This document shows positions 25,769 through 34,995 of a stretch of DNA of 64,000 bases, piece by piece. Each line of letters begins with the position of its first letter. Position 1 is the first letter of the stretch. The notes under the pieces were generated by a model, which did not search any database, was not told the DNA's origin, and was given only the letters and a program-made list of their open reading frames with translations. Origin of the DNA: Fusibacter sp. 3D3 (GTDB lineage Bacteria > Bacillota > Clostridia > Peptostreptococcales > Acidaminobacteraceae); assembly GCF_001748365.1 (NCBI RefSeq), contig NZ_BDHH01000019.1, positions 28,335 to 92,334 of the forward strand, read 5' to 3'. Made by a program: the position numbers and the translations under genes.

Positions 25769-26884
25769 ATGGTAAGGGTTATAAAAGATAAAATGAGAGA
25801 GGAAATCGTCTTTCTGATTGTTTTGGTGGTGGCATTAATAACTTCTGTTTTTGACCCTATTAATTTGGAAGTTATTGAGTGGCATGTGGTTTTTATTTTG
25901 ATGAATTTGATGTTATTGACTTTAGCTTTTGAAAAATATGGCATTTTAGATGCAATTGCACTATTTTTGCTCAAGAATGCGTCTTCTGATAGAAAACTTG
26001 GTTTTTTATTGATATTCTTAACCGCAGGATTAGCGATGTTTATAACAAATGATGTGGCTTTGATTACAGTCGTCCCCATTACGATGAACATCGGTAGGCA
26101 ATTAAAAGTGAATCCCATAAGGTGGATCGTACTCGAAACCATATCGGCAAATGTAGGGAGTAGTCTTACGCCGTTTGGAAATCCTCAAAATCTATTTTTA
26201 TATTCTAAATTTTCAATTGCCACGCTGGTTTTTTTTAAAATCACAGCACTTTTTGTAGGCTTTGGACTCTTGTTACTCTTTCTTTTGAATCTAAGAGCGC
26301 CTAAAACGCCTTTCAGCTTAAAATTAAATGAACCAAGCATCACTTCAAAAAACAAAACAATTTGGATGGGCTTTTTATTTGTCTTAATGATATTTTCGAT
26401 TTTAAGGTGGATTCCCCTTTTTTATTTGACCGTTATTATTTTTGCGAGCTTTATTATACTTGAGATAGAACTCTTTAAAAAGGTGGATTATTTTTTACTC
26501 GGGACATTTATATGTTTTTTTATTGCGATAGATCACTTAGCACATTTTGAGCAATTGAGTCAGATTATTCAGAGCGGGATAACTTCAAAATGGTCGATTT
26601 TATGGATTTCATGCGCATTGTCACAAGTCATAAGCAATGTACCTGCTGCAATTTTGATGAGTGGTTTTACGAAGGATTTTGAGGCCATATTGCTGGGTGT
26701 GAGTGTGGGCGGTATGGGGACAATGGTGGCTTCCATGGCAAATCTCATATCGTTTAAATTCTATATTAAGCAGTACCCATCAAGGCCTTATAGAGTGCTT
26801 TTTTACAAATACAATGGCTTGTTTTTAATCGTTTTCATGTTGGTGTTTTGGATATTGGTCAAAACAGGGAGGGTTTCATGGTAG
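25769..26884 (+). CDS. ArsB/NhaD-superfamily (ion transporter) permease
   Basis: A 371-residue membrane protein with about ten helices in two inverted halves. Each half has a re-entrant-type motif: FITNDVALITVVPITM and NVGSSLTPFGNPQNLFLYS in the first, QVISNVPAAILMSGF and GGMGTMVASMANLISFKFY in the second. These paired N-D/N-V-P and G-x-P-Q-N blocks define the ion transporter superfamily (ArsB, NhaD, CitM, DASS). The transported ion (arsenite, sodium, dicarboxylate or other) cannot be deduced. It is shorter than typical ArsB (~430). AGGAG precedes it. A GGGTTTC/GAAACCC hairpin overlaps the stop codon. Confidence 0.8.
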   Translation: MVRVIKDKMREEIVFLIVLVVALITSVFDPINLEVIEWHVVFILMNLMLLTLAFEKYGILDAIALFLLKNASSDRKLGFLLIFLTAGLAMFITNDVALITVVPITMNIGRQLKVNPIRWIVLETISANVGSSLTPFGNPQNLFLYSKFSIATLVFFKITALFVGFGLLLLFLLNLRAPKTPFSLKLNEPSITSKNKTIWMGFLFVLMIFSILRWIPLFYLTVIIFASFIILEIELFKKVDYFLLGTFICFFIAIDHLAHFEQLSQIIQSGITSKWSILWISCALSQVISNVPAAILMSGFTKDFEAILLGVSVGGMGTMVASMANLISFKFYIKQYPSRPYRVLFYKYNGLFLIVFMLVFWILVKTGRVSW

Positions 26885-26900
26885 CGTTGAAACCCTCTAT

Positions 26901-26945
26901 GCTACCTTCGTAACCCTTGTGCAATTCGTTAGGAGTGCATTCAGT
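26901..26945. repeat. Structured repeat, copy A
   Basis: 45 bases identical at 37 positions to 61336-61380. Both copies end in GCATTCAGT and contain a short foldable segment before it. It sits just after the permease stop and before the lacI promoter. See the copy near 61 kb. Confidence 0.45.
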
Positions 26946-26972
26946 AGATATGAATTAATTGTAAACAAACTA

Positions 26973-27102
26973 TTGACGTCAGTAGATCAGAAATGTATAA
27001 TAATAAGAACGAAAGCGGTTTCGCGAATTAGGGATAAACAAGCCCATTAAGATCGGTAGCGAACTTAATGATTTTTTTTAAGCGATTACGAAAGCGGTTT
27101 CG
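26973..27102 (+). promoter_or_regulatory. lacI-operon promoter, two LacI-type operators and an attenuator hairpin
   Basis: TTGACG (26973-26978), 17 bases, TATAAT (26996-27001). Identical 14-base sites CGAAAGCGGTTTCG lie at 27010-27023 and 27089-27102, 79 bases apart, fitting the GAAANCGNTTTC pattern of LacI-family operators. Between them CATTAAG (27045-27051) and CTTAATG (27064-27070) form a hairpin followed by eight T, a terminator-like attenuator. Two operators allow looping. Confidence 0.8.
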
Positions 27103-27176
27103 TGATATTTAGAGATCTGTTTCTTTTTCAGTGTAATTATGGTAAAATTCAAAAAAAACGATTAGGAGAATTCGCT

Positions 27177-28181
27177 ATGGTTACGATTTATGATATTGCA
27201 AAAGCTTGTGGTTGCTCCAGTGGGACTGTTTCAAAGGCTTTTAATAATTATGCCGACATCAATTCTAAGACAAAAGAAAGGATTTTGAAAACGGCAAGTG
27301 AAATGGGGTTTATCCCGAACACTCAAGCGCGTGCGCTCAGCACCAAAAAAACATGGACAATAGGTGTTTTATTTCAAGATGAGAGCCATGGTGGCTTAAC
27401 ACATTATTTCTTTGCCCAAATCTTAGAGGCCGTTAAAGAACAAGCTGAGGAAAGTGGTTATGATTTGACTTTTATCTCAAAAATATGGGGTAAACAGAAG
27501 AGAACTTACTTGGAGCATTGCCGAATGAAAAAGACAGATGGTGTGATTATTGCTTGTATTAATTTTGACTCTGAAGAAGTTCAAGAGCTTATGAAAAGTG
27601 AAATTCCCGTAGTTGTAATTGATTATACTTCACCTGATGTGTGCAGTATTGTATCTGAAAACTATAGAGGTTTAAATATGTTAACTAATTTTTTAATTCA
27701 ACTTGGTCATAAGGATATTGTTTATATGAATGGTCATTTAACAGCGGTGACGTATGAGCGTATCAATGGCTATAAAAACGCAATCCAGCAAGCCAATTTA
27801 CGTGAGCGCATTATAGATTCCAAATATTATGATCGCGAAACGACAATAGAGGTCACTAAAATACTAATTGATTCTGGTGATTTGCCAACAGCCATCATCT
27901 ACCAAGATGATTATGGTGCACTATGGGGCATTAAAACGTTAAGAGAAGCGCATATAAGAGTGCCAGAAGATATTTCTGTGGCTGGATTTGATGGCATCGA
28001 ACTTGGAGAAATGATACATCCGAGATTGACGACAATTAAACAGGACATGGAAGGTCTCGGAAGAGGGGCAGCTCTTAAATGCATTAAAATGATTGAATCC
28101 AAAATAATAACGAAAACAAAAACGACTGTTGGACTTGAACTTGTTGTAGGTGGCACTTGTCAAAAGATAGAGTCACGCTAA
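27177..28181 (+). CDS. LacI-family sugar-responsive transcriptional regulator
   Basis: A 334-residue regulator of standard LacI length. The N-terminal helix-turn-helix is TIYDIAKACGCSSGTVSKAFNN (with the family's V-S-K/R-A), followed by the hinge helix NTQARALSTKKT. Residues ~60-330 are the periplasmic-binding-protein-like effector domain (TIGVLFQDESHGGL, PVVVIDYTSP, EDISVAGFDGIELGEMIHPRLTTI). It should bind the two palindromes upstream and respond to the sugar taken up by the following ABC genes. The ATG at 27177 follows TTAGGAG. An in-frame ATG at 27102 would overlap the second operator and is rejected. Located 55 bases before the GH3 gene. Confidence 0.95.
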   Translation: MVTIYDIAKACGCSSGTVSKAFNNYADINSKTKERILKTASEMGFIPNTQARALSTKKTWTIGVLFQDESHGGLTHYFFAQILEAVKEQAEESGYDLTFISKIWGKQKRTYLEHCRMKKTDGVIIACINFDSEEVQELMKSEIPVVVIDYTSPDVCSIVSENYRGLNMLTNFLIQLGHKDIVYMNGHLTAVTYERINGYKNAIQQANLRERIIDSKYYDRETTIEVTKILIDSGDLPTAIIYQDDYGALWGIKTLREAHIRVPEDISVAGFDGIELGEMIHPRLTTIKQDMEGLGRGAALKCIKMIESKIITKTKTTVGLELVVGGTCQKIESR

Positions 28182-28236
28182 AATATGAGATTCATCGAAC
28201 AAGTCCTGTAATAATCGAAGAGGAGAACAAATCAAG

Positions 28237-30327
28237 ATGGAGAAGTATAAAAATACTGAGTTGACGGTGCAGGAACGCGCAGAGGATATTGTCTCTAAAA
28301 TGACCCTTGAAGAGCAGGTGAGTCAACTTAGATATGATGCTTTTGAGATTGAACGGTTAGGCTTGCCTGCCTATAATTGGTGGAATGAATCGCTTCATGG
28401 TATAGCGCGAGCAGGAACGGCGACGATGTTTCCGCAAGCGATTGGACTTGCCGCAATCTTTGATGAAAATAGCATTAAAACTGTTGGCGATATTTGTGCA
28501 GTAGAAGCGCGTGCTAAGTACAATGTAAGTCGTCAGCATGGGGATCGAGGCATTTATAAAGGGTTGACCATGTGGTCCCCCAATATTAATATTTTCAGAG
28601 ATCCGCGCTGGGGCAGAGGCCAAGAAACTTATGGAGAATGTCCATACCTAACTTCAAGGTTAGGCGTTAGCTTTGCAAAAGCATTACAAGGAGATCAACC
28701 CGTTCTAAAAGTGGCAGCATGTGCAAAACATTATGCGGGCCACAGTGGTCCAGAAGGCATTAGACATCAATTTAATGCGAAAATCAGTGATAAAGATTTA
28801 AACGAAACTTATTTACCTGCATTTGAAGCACTTGTAAGAGAAGCGAAAGTTGAAAGTGTAATGGGCGCATACAATAGAGTAAACCTTGAACCCGCATGCG
28901 CAAGCGATTATTTAATGGGAAAACTTAAAGCATGGGGATTTGAAGGTCATTTTGTGTCGGATTGTTGGGCGATAAGAGATTTTCATACCCATCATAAAAT
29001 CACAAAGACACCTGCGGAGTCGGCAGCACTTGCTTTAAACAAAGGATGTGACTTAAACTGTGGCAATACGTATCAGCACCTTTTGGAGGCACTTGAAGAA
29101 GGGCTAGTATCAAGAGAAGTGGTCGCTCAATCTGCGGTTAGGTTAATGAAGACGAGAATTAAATTGGGGATGCTAGATGCGTTCTGTGAATTTGACAACA
29201 TCGAGTACGATCAAGTCAGTTGTGATACACATAAAGCTTATGCATTGGTATGTGCTCAAAAGTCCATGGTCCTCTTAAAGAATAATGGCTTATTGCCACT
29301 GGATCAAACCCAAATTCAGAAAATTGCTGTAATTGGACCCAATGCGGCGAGTATTGAGGCACTTCGAGGCAATTACTACGGTACAGGGGATGAGTACTGG
29401 ACTTTTTTAGACGGCATTAGAAATGCATTTAGTGGCAGAATTTACTATTCAGAAGGGTGTCATCTCTTCAGTTCAGTTTTACAGGCATTGGGACAGCCAG
29501 GTGATGGCTATTCAGAGGCGATTACAGCTGCTCAACATTCGGATGTGGTGGTTTTATGTGTGGGGCTTGATGCCACTATTGAAGGTGAGGAAGGCGACAC
29601 AGGAAATGCCTTTGCTGCTGGAGATAAGCAAAATCTTTTCTTACCAAAGAGTCAAAGAAAATTGGTAGAGCAGATTCTGGCGCTCAATAAACCCACGATT
29701 ATTGTCAATGCATCGGGCAGTTCCATCAATGTGTTGGGCGATCGAGCGGATGCCATTATTCAGACATGGTATCCAGGACAGATGGGTGGTAAAGCATTGG
29801 CGGATATATTGTTTGGAAAAATTTCGCCATCAGGTAAACTGCCTGTTACTTTTTACGAAACGGCTGATCTTTTACCAGATTTTGAAGATTACGATATGAC
29901 CAATCGGACCTATAGATATGTTGAAGATAATGTGCTCTACCCATTTGGCTATGGTTTAACGTATTCAAAAGTTGTTTGCAGTGACCTGAAATTTGATCCA
30001 GATCACAGAATGGCTACAGTGGATGTGGTCAATCAAGGTAATTGCGATACGGATGAAGTGGTTCAGCTTTATATCCGATGTGAGGATTCTAAGTATGAAG
30101 TGAGAAATCACAAACTGTGTGGTTTTAAACGTATTCATATCAAGAGTAACGAAAGCATAAAAGTAGATATTCAAGTCTCTGAAAGTGCTTTCAAAGTGGT
30201 GAATGATAAAGGGGAGTGGATTGTTGATGGCAGTCGCTTTACACTCTATGCAGGTGTCAATCAACCTGATGATCTGAGCAAACAATTGACTGGGCAGTCC
30301 TGTCTACACTGTGAATTCCAGTTGTAA
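28237..30327 (+). CDS. Family 3 glycoside hydrolase, beta-xylosidase/glucosidase type
   Basis: A 696-residue GH3 enzyme without signal peptide, so cytoplasmic. The first domain has YNWWNESLHGIAR and MFPQAIGLAAIFD, then AACAKHYAGHSGPEG, then FVSDCWAIRDF, whose Asp is the expected nucleophile. The second (alpha/beta sandwich) domain carries VVLCVGLDATIEGEEGD, where the acid/base Glu usually resides. A fibronectin-III-like C-terminus (~580-690) completes the BxlB-like layout. It removes terminal beta-linked xylose or glucose from short oligosaccharides. GAGGAG ribosome site. The position between lacI and a sugar ABC importer supports intracellular cleavage of an imported glycoside. Confidence 0.93.
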   Translation: MEKYKNTELTVQERAEDIVSKMTLEEQVSQLRYDAFEIERLGLPAYNWWNESLHGIARAGTATMFPQAIGLAAIFDENSIKTVGDICAVEARAKYNVSRQHGDRGIYKGLTMWSPNINIFRDPRWGRGQETYGECPYLTSRLGVSFAKALQGDQPVLKVAACAKHYAGHSGPEGIRHQFNAKISDKDLNETYLPAFEALVREAKVESVMGAYNRVNLEPACASDYLMGKLKAWGFEGHFVSDCWAIRDFHTHHKITKTPAESAALALNKGCDLNCGNTYQHLLEALEEGLVSREVVAQSAVRLMKTRIKLGMLDAFCEFDNIEYDQVSCDTHKAYALVCAQKSMVLLKNNGLLPLDQTQIQKIAVIGPNAASIEALRGNYYGTGDEYWTFLDGIRNAFSGRIYYSEGCHLFSSVLQALGQPGDGYSEAITAAQHSDVVVLCVGLDATIEGEEGDTGNAFAAGDKQNLFLPKSQRKLVEQILALNKPTIIVNASGSSINVLGDRADAIIQTWYPGQMGGKALADILFGKISPSGKLPVTFYETADLLPDFEDYDMTNRTYRYVEDNVLYPFGYGLTYSKVVCSDLKFDPDHRMATVDVVNQGNCDTDEVVQLYIRCEDSKYEVRNHKLCGFKRIHIKSNESIKVDIQVSESAFKVVNDKGEWIVDGSRFTLYAGVNQPDDLSKQLTGQSCLHCEFQL

Positions 30328-30474
30328 AGCGAGGCTGTATAACCGTAATGACAAGAGCGTCAAGCGTAAGTTTTTATAATTAAAGGTGTATGGATTTCTG
30401 TGCTTCCAAGTAATCAAACTTGAAGGTTCAGATTTACATAAATAAAATTTTCTCAAAAAACGAAGGGGGACCTT
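30328..30474 (+). promoter_or_regulatory. Gap between GH3 and binding protein with possible promoter
   Basis: A TATAAT at about 30377 lies ~100 bases before the binding-protein gene, without a clear -35 hexamer. An internal promoter would explain higher expression of the binding protein. No hairpin terminator follows the GH3 gene. Confidence 0.3.
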
Positions 30475-31878
30475 ATGAAAAGAGTATTGAGTTTATTATT
30501 AGTTGTTTTGATGATGTTCAGTTTAGTGGCTTGTGGCTCTGGTAGTCAACCAGCAAACGAGGCAAACAATGCTGCACCAAGTACACCGGCAGCTGAACCA
30601 AGTGCTGCACCAAGTACAACTGAACCAAGTTCCACAAAAAAGATTGTGTTAAATGTTTGGTCATTTACGGATGAAGTTCCAAAAATGATTGAAAAATTCT
30701 TAGAAATGAATCCTGATTTTGCAGCAAAATATGAAATTAGTACGACTATTATTGCTACAACAGAAGGGGCTTATCAACCAGCACTTGACCAAGCACTTGC
30801 ATCTGGTGGCAAGGATGCTCCAGATATTTATACCGCAGAAGCGGCATTTGTACTCAAATATGCTCAAGGAGATGCTTCTCAATATGCAGCACCTTATAAA
30901 GATTTGGGCATTGATGTGGATAAGGCAATTACAGATGCTGAAATTGCACAGTATACTAAAGACATAGGCACTAATGGCAATGGTGATGTCGTTGCATTAG
31001 GCTATCAAGCCACAGGTGGTGCTTATATTTATCGTCGATCTATTGCAAAAGATGTTTGGGGAACAGATGACCCTGCTGAAATTGCAAAAATTATCGGACC
31101 GGGTTGGGATAAGTTTTATGCAGCGGCTGCTGAGTTAAAAGCAAAAGGCTATGGCATCGTCTCAGGTGATGGCGATGTATGGCATGCCGTGGAAAACAGC
31201 TCGGAAAAAGGCTGGGTCGCAGACGGTAAGTTCGTGATGGATCCAAAACGTGAAGCGTTCTTAGATTTATCTAAAGAGCTTAAAGACAAGGGCTATCATA
31301 ATGACACGCAAGACTGGCAAGATGCTTGGTATGCGGACATGAAAGATGCTGGAGAAAAGAAAATCTTAGGTTTCTTTGGACCTGCATGGATGATCAACTA
31401 TGTAATCGCAGGTAACAGTGGTGAGACATTTGGTGATTGGGCAGTATGTGAGCCGCCAGTAGGTTTCTTCTGGGGCGGTACTTGGGTACTTGGGTCAGCA
31501 TCATCAGAGAAAAAAGAAGCAGTTGGTCAAATTATCAATTGGATTACATTAGATACAACAGAGCAAGGCCTTCAATACATGTGGGCAAATGGTACGCTTA
31601 ATGGACCTGGTGGCACGAAAGACACCGTAGCATCTGGTAAAGTTATGGGTATGTCAGATGGTACACTTGAATTCTTAGCAGGTCAGGATATGTTTGAAGT
31701 CTTTATTCCAGCAAATCAATTTGCAAATGGTAAAAACTTGACTCAGTATGATGAAACAATCAATCTATACTGGAGAGATCAAGTTAGAGCGTACTCTGCT
31801 GGGGAAAAATCAAGAGAAGATGCTATTAAAGATTTAAAACAAATGGTTAGAGATAATCTTGATATCATAGTCGAATAA
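30475..31878 (+). CDS. ABC sugar transporter substrate-binding lipoprotein
   Basis: A 467-residue family-1 extracellular binding protein. The signal peptide ends in SLVACGSG, a lipobox with lipidated Cys. A Pro/Ala/Ser/Thr-rich spacer (residues ~25-55) follows, then the mature binding domain (LNVWSFTDEVPKMIEKF, and WGGTWVLGSAS near the end). These proteins deliver oligosaccharides to a membrane complex. The neighbours suggest a beta-glycoside ligand. AAGGGGG ribosome site. A strong hairpin follows it, so it may be made in excess over the permeases. Confidence 0.94.
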   Translation: MKRVLSLLLVVLMMFSLVACGSGSQPANEANNAAPSTPAAEPSAAPSTTEPSSTKKIVLNVWSFTDEVPKMIEKFLEMNPDFAAKYEISTTIIATTEGAYQPALDQALASGGKDAPDIYTAEAAFVLKYAQGDASQYAAPYKDLGIDVDKAITDAEIAQYTKDIGTNGNGDVVALGYQATGGAYIYRRSIAKDVWGTDDPAEIAKIIGPGWDKFYAAAAELKAKGYGIVSGDGDVWHAVENSSEKGWVADGKFVMDPKREAFLDLSKELKDKGYHNDTQDWQDAWYADMKDAGEKKILGFFGPAWMINYVIAGNSGETFGDWAVCEPPVGFFWGGTWVLGSASSEKKEAVGQIINWITLDTTEQGLQYMWANGTLNGPGGTKDTVASGKVMGMSDGTLEFLAGQDMFEVFIPANQFANGKNLTQYDETINLYWRDQVRAYSAGEKSREDAIKDLKQMVRDNLDIIVE

Positions 31879-31897
31879 TAAAATGTAAATAGAACGA

Positions 31898-31945
31898 TTG
31901 GGATAGGAGGAACGCATATAGGATGCGCCTATCCCAATTATTTTA
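31898..31945 (+). terminator. Hairpin between binding protein and permease genes
   Basis: ATTGGGATAGG and CCTATCCCAAT are perfect eleven-base arms with a GCAT/ATGC inner pair, then ATTATTTT. With weak T content it probably acts as a partial terminator or mRNA stabiliser that keeps the binding protein abundant. Confidence 0.7.
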
Positions 31946-31961
31946 AGGAGGTGACCTGTCA

Positions 31962-32936
31962 TTGAAACGCAAAAAAGGCGTTAGTTATGCAAAATACGGC
32001 TATATCTTTAGTATTCCCTTTGCAGTAATATTTCTTATTTTCTCTTTATATCCGATCCTTTATACGGCATTACTGGGATTTACCGATTTTAAGGGTCTGG
32101 GGACTAAGTCGTGGCATTTTCTTGACAATCCGTTTCAGAACTTTATTCTTATTTTGAACAATGATTCATTTAGGCAATCATTATCCAATACCTTTATTAT
32201 ATGGACTGCGAATTTTATTCCTCAGATATTGCTTGCATTAGTTTTAACCGCATGGTTTACATCGAGGCGAAACAAGCTAAAAGGGAAAGGTCTATTTAAA
32301 GTTATTTTCTATTTGCCAAACATCATAACAGCAGCAAGTATTGCTATTTTATTCTACTCGTTATTTGGTTATCCAGTAGGGCCAGTGAACAGTTTGCTAA
32401 TAAAGCTTGGTCTAATTGATACACCCGTCTATTTTTTAATTAATAAAGCAACTGCCAGAGGGATTGTTGCCTTTATTCAGTTTTGGATGTGGTACGGCTA
32501 TACGATGATTATTCTCGTTTCAGGTGTCTTAGGAATCAGTCCAGATATTTATGAAGCGGCAGAGATTGATGGCACCACAGGGCTTCAAGCTTTCTGGTAT
32601 ATTACACTTCCAAACTTAAAGACGATTCTACTTTATGTGTTGATCACCAGTATGATTGGCGGTTTAAACATGTATGACATTCCGAAAATGTTCATGCAAG
32701 GTGGTCCAGACAACGCGACTTTGACAACAAGTGTGTTTATCTACAATCAAGCGTTCAGTGGCAGTTATCTTTACAATCGTGCAGCTGCAGCAAGTATGAT
32801 TATGTTTTTAATCATAGCCTTTTTTTCAGCAATTTTGTTCTATTTGCTTCGAGATAAAGACGCTATAGAAAGACGTAAAGAAAATAAAAGAATGCGAAAA
32901 GCATATAAAGAGAGACAGGAGGCGGAAAAATTATGA
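31962..32936 (+). CDS. Sugar ABC transporter permease (MalF/UgpA type)
   Basis: A 324-residue permease with six membrane helices. The cytoplasmic EAA loop is YEAAEIDGTTGLQAFWYITLPNLK, which contacts the ATPase. It begins with a basic cytoplasmic segment and YIFSIPFAVIFLIFSLYPILY as the first helix. TTG is the start, seven bases after AAGGAGGTGA. It forms the membrane channel with the next gene, which overlaps it by four bases (ATGA). No ATPase gene is in this operon. Confidence 0.93.
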   Translation: MKRKKGVSYAKYGYIFSIPFAVIFLIFSLYPILYTALLGFTDFKGLGTKSWHFLDNPFQNFILILNNDSFRQSLSNTFIIWTANFIPQILLALVLTAWFTSRRNKLKGKGLFKVIFYLPNIITAASIAILFYSLFGYPVGPVNSLLIKLGLIDTPVYFLINKATARGIVAFIQFWMWYGYTMIILVSGVLGISPDIYEAAEIDGTTGLQAFWYITLPNLKTILLYVLITSMIGGLNMYDIPKMFMQGGPDNATLTTSVFIYNQAFSGSYLYNRAAAASMIMFLIIAFFSAILFYLLRDKDAIERRKENKRMRKAYKERQEAEKL

Positions 32937-33781
32937 AAAAGAACAAAAAAAGCCAATCAGTCCTTTTTAAAGTTGTTGCTTACTCTGTATGTATTTTATT
33001 AGTGATTTTAAGTATTTTGCCTTTTTGGATTATGTTTGTAAATGCGACGAGAAGTACTTTTCAAATACAACAAGATGCACTTTCTTTTATACCTTCAAAA
33101 TATCTGATCAGCAATATTCAAATTTTACTTGGAAAGACTTTTGATCCACTTAGAGGTCTTATAAATTCGACAATTATTTCTGCTTCATCGACGTTATGTA
33201 CGATTTATTTTTCGGCATTGACGGCATATGCGTTGGTCGCTTATAACTGGAAGCTCAGAAGTCCTTTCTTTACTTTTATCATGGCTGTTATGATGATTCC
33301 TGCACAGGTTTCAAGCATTGGTTTTTATCAGTTCATGTATAAAATAGGCATGACCAATAACTTTCTTGCATTAATTTTACCAACCATAGCCACACCAGCA
33401 GCGGTTTTTTTTATGAGACAGTTTATGCTAGCTTCTCTGCCGCTAGAATTGGTGGAAGCGGCACGCATTGATGGGGCGGGTGAATTTTATACTTTTAACA
33501 AAATCGTGTTGCCAATAATGAAACCTGCAATGGCAACGCAAGCTATATTTTCATTTGTTTCCAGTTGGAACAGTTTGTTCTTACCTTTAATATTACTCAC
33601 GAAGAGTGAAAAATATACAATGCCTATTATGGTGAGCTTACTTAGAGGCGATATCTATAAAACCGAGTACGGTGCCGTATACCTTGGACTTGCATTAACC
33701 GTACTACCGATATTCATCATATACTTCTTATTGTCTAAGTACATTGTAGAAGGGGTTGCCCTAGGTGGGGTAAAAGGATAA
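32933..33781 (+). CDS. Sugar ABC transporter permease (MalG/UgpE type)
   Basis: A 282-residue partner permease with six membrane helices. The EAA loop is VEAARIDGAGEFYTFNKIVLPIMKP and the C-terminus VEGVALGGVKG is typical of the MalG branch. It overlaps the upstream permease and ends the operon before a strong terminator. A shared ATPase of the MsmK/MsiK type from elsewhere in the genome is probably used. Confidence 0.94.
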   Translation: MKKNKKSQSVLFKVVAYSVCILLVILSILPFWIMFVNATRSTFQIQQDALSFIPSKYLISNIQILLGKTFDPLRGLINSTIISASSTLCTIYFSALTAYALVAYNWKLRSPFFTFIMAVMMIPAQVSSIGFYQFMYKIGMTNNFLALILPTIATPAAVFFMRQFMLASLPLELVEAARIDGAGEFYTFNKIVLPIMKPAMATQAIFSFVSSWNSLFLPLILLTKSEKYTMPIMVSLLRGDIYKTEYGAVYLGLALTVLPIFIIYFLLSKYIVEGVALGGVKG

Positions 33782-33803
33782 TCATTTTAACCCTTTATAT
33801 GAC

Positions 33804-33851
33804 AAAAAAGGACTATTGCAAATCTGACTGGATTTGTAATAGTCCTTTTTT
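33804..33851. terminator. Bidirectional terminator between convergent operons
   Basis: A 21-base near-perfect stem (33804-33824 with 33831-33851, one mismatch) with A-rich and T-rich flanks, so it can serve the sugar operon on the plus strand and the efflux pair on the minus strand. Confidence 0.9.
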
Positions 33852-33906
33852 GATTTGAAGGCCGTTTTGCAACAGCACCTTTTGCGTCTTTTATTTTAGG
33901 TGCATT

Positions 33907-34986
33907 CTATTTAGAAATGGTGATGGTATCGCCATCTTCTAAGTAGGCTTGACCCAAAGTGATCACTTGATCACCAGCATTTAAACCGCTGATCACTTCA
34001 AACTGATCATCAAATGCAGCGCCTAATTGGATGGCTTGTTTTGTTGCAATTGTACCCTTTACAAGATAGACATAGTCCGTATCGTCCTCGTGAACGACTG
34101 CAATTTTTGGAAGCGAGACCACTTTTCTAGGTGCATCTGTAACGATTTTGAGTTCTGCGAACATTCCCGGTTTGATACTCAAATCACTATTCTCGATTTC
34201 CACCATTACAGGATAAGTTTGATCTGATCCTGTAATGGGGCTGATGCCTTTAACCGTCCCAGATTTTTCGATGCCCACAGTGGGCAGATTGATCACAACA
34301 GATTGCCCTGATTTAAGACGGTTAATGTCTTTTTCGGTGACGCCTGATTCTACGGTGAGCGTATTGATGTCTACGATATCATATAGCGGCGTTCCTGGAC
34401 CAACGGATACGCCCATTTGCTCGTATTTTTTTGAGATAATGCCATTCATAGGGGCTTTTATAGTCATGTGCGCCATCTGGTAGTTGAGCTGATCGGTGTT
34501 AACTTTACCAGTAGCATAGTCCAGTTGAGCTTTAGTTAAATAATCTGTAACCTCTTCAATTTGTGATTGTGTTGCATTACCTGATTTATAGAGTTCATTT
34601 GTTCGATCAAATGTGCGCTGTGCGGAATCAAGTGAAAGTTGATAAAGGTCATTTCCGATGACGGCTTGACGTTTTTGAATTTTGAGTAAGGTATCATCTA
34701 GTTTAACTAAAGGGTCGCCAGACTTTACAGTATCTCCAACCTCAGCGGCCATAAAATTGATTTGACCACTGACAATGGCAACGACAGTTTGAATTTTATC
34801 TGCTTTAACTTGGCCTGGAATGCTGAGATCGGTCACAATTTCTCTCTCTTCTATGGTCTGAGCTTCAACAGTGATCGCTTCAATTGGTTTTTCAACTTCA
34901 AGGGGTGCATTGGGGTCTGCTGATTGTGTGCCTGAACATCCCGTAAGTGCGATCACTAGTGTAGCGGTGAGTAATAAGCGTTTCAT
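33907..34986 (-). CDS. RND efflux membrane-fusion (adaptor) lipoprotein
   Basis: A 359-residue HlyD/AcrA-family adaptor. The signal peptide ends in a lipobox (LTGCSG). A lipoyl half-motif (GQINFMAAEVGDTVKSGDPLVKLD) and its partner (MTIKAPMNGIISK) flank a short alpha-hairpin (~100-145). A beta-barrel (LTVESGVTEKDINRLKSGQSV) and a C-terminal membrane-proximal domain end the protein. It couples the RND pump encoded nine bases upstream to the extracellular side. AGGAGG precedes the ATG. In a Gram-positive cell with no outer membrane partner visible, it presumably handles export to the cell wall space. Confidence 0.93.
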   Translation of the reverse strand: MKRLLLTATLVIALTGCSGTQSADPNAPLEVEKPIEAITVEAQTIEEREIVTDLSIPGQVKADKIQTVVAIVSGQINFMAAEVGDTVKSGDPLVKLDDTLLKIQKRQAVIGNDLYQLSLDSAQRTFDRTNELYKSGNATQSQIEEVTDYLTKAQLDYATGKVNTDQLNYQMAHMTIKAPMNGIISKKYEQMGVSVGPGTPLYDIVDINTLTVESGVTEKDINRLKSGQSVVINLPTVGIEKSGTVKGISPITGSDQTYPVMVEIENSDLSIKPGMFAELKIVTDAPRKVVSLPKIAVVHEDDTDYVYLVKGTIATKQAIQLGAAFDDQFEVISGLNAGDQVITLGQAYLEDGDTITISK

Positions 34987-34995
34987 ATGAGCCTC

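Noticed and set aside
25684..26142. 152-codon minus-strand frame over the permease
   Set aside because: Shadow of the ArsB-like gene. No start context and no family resemblance.
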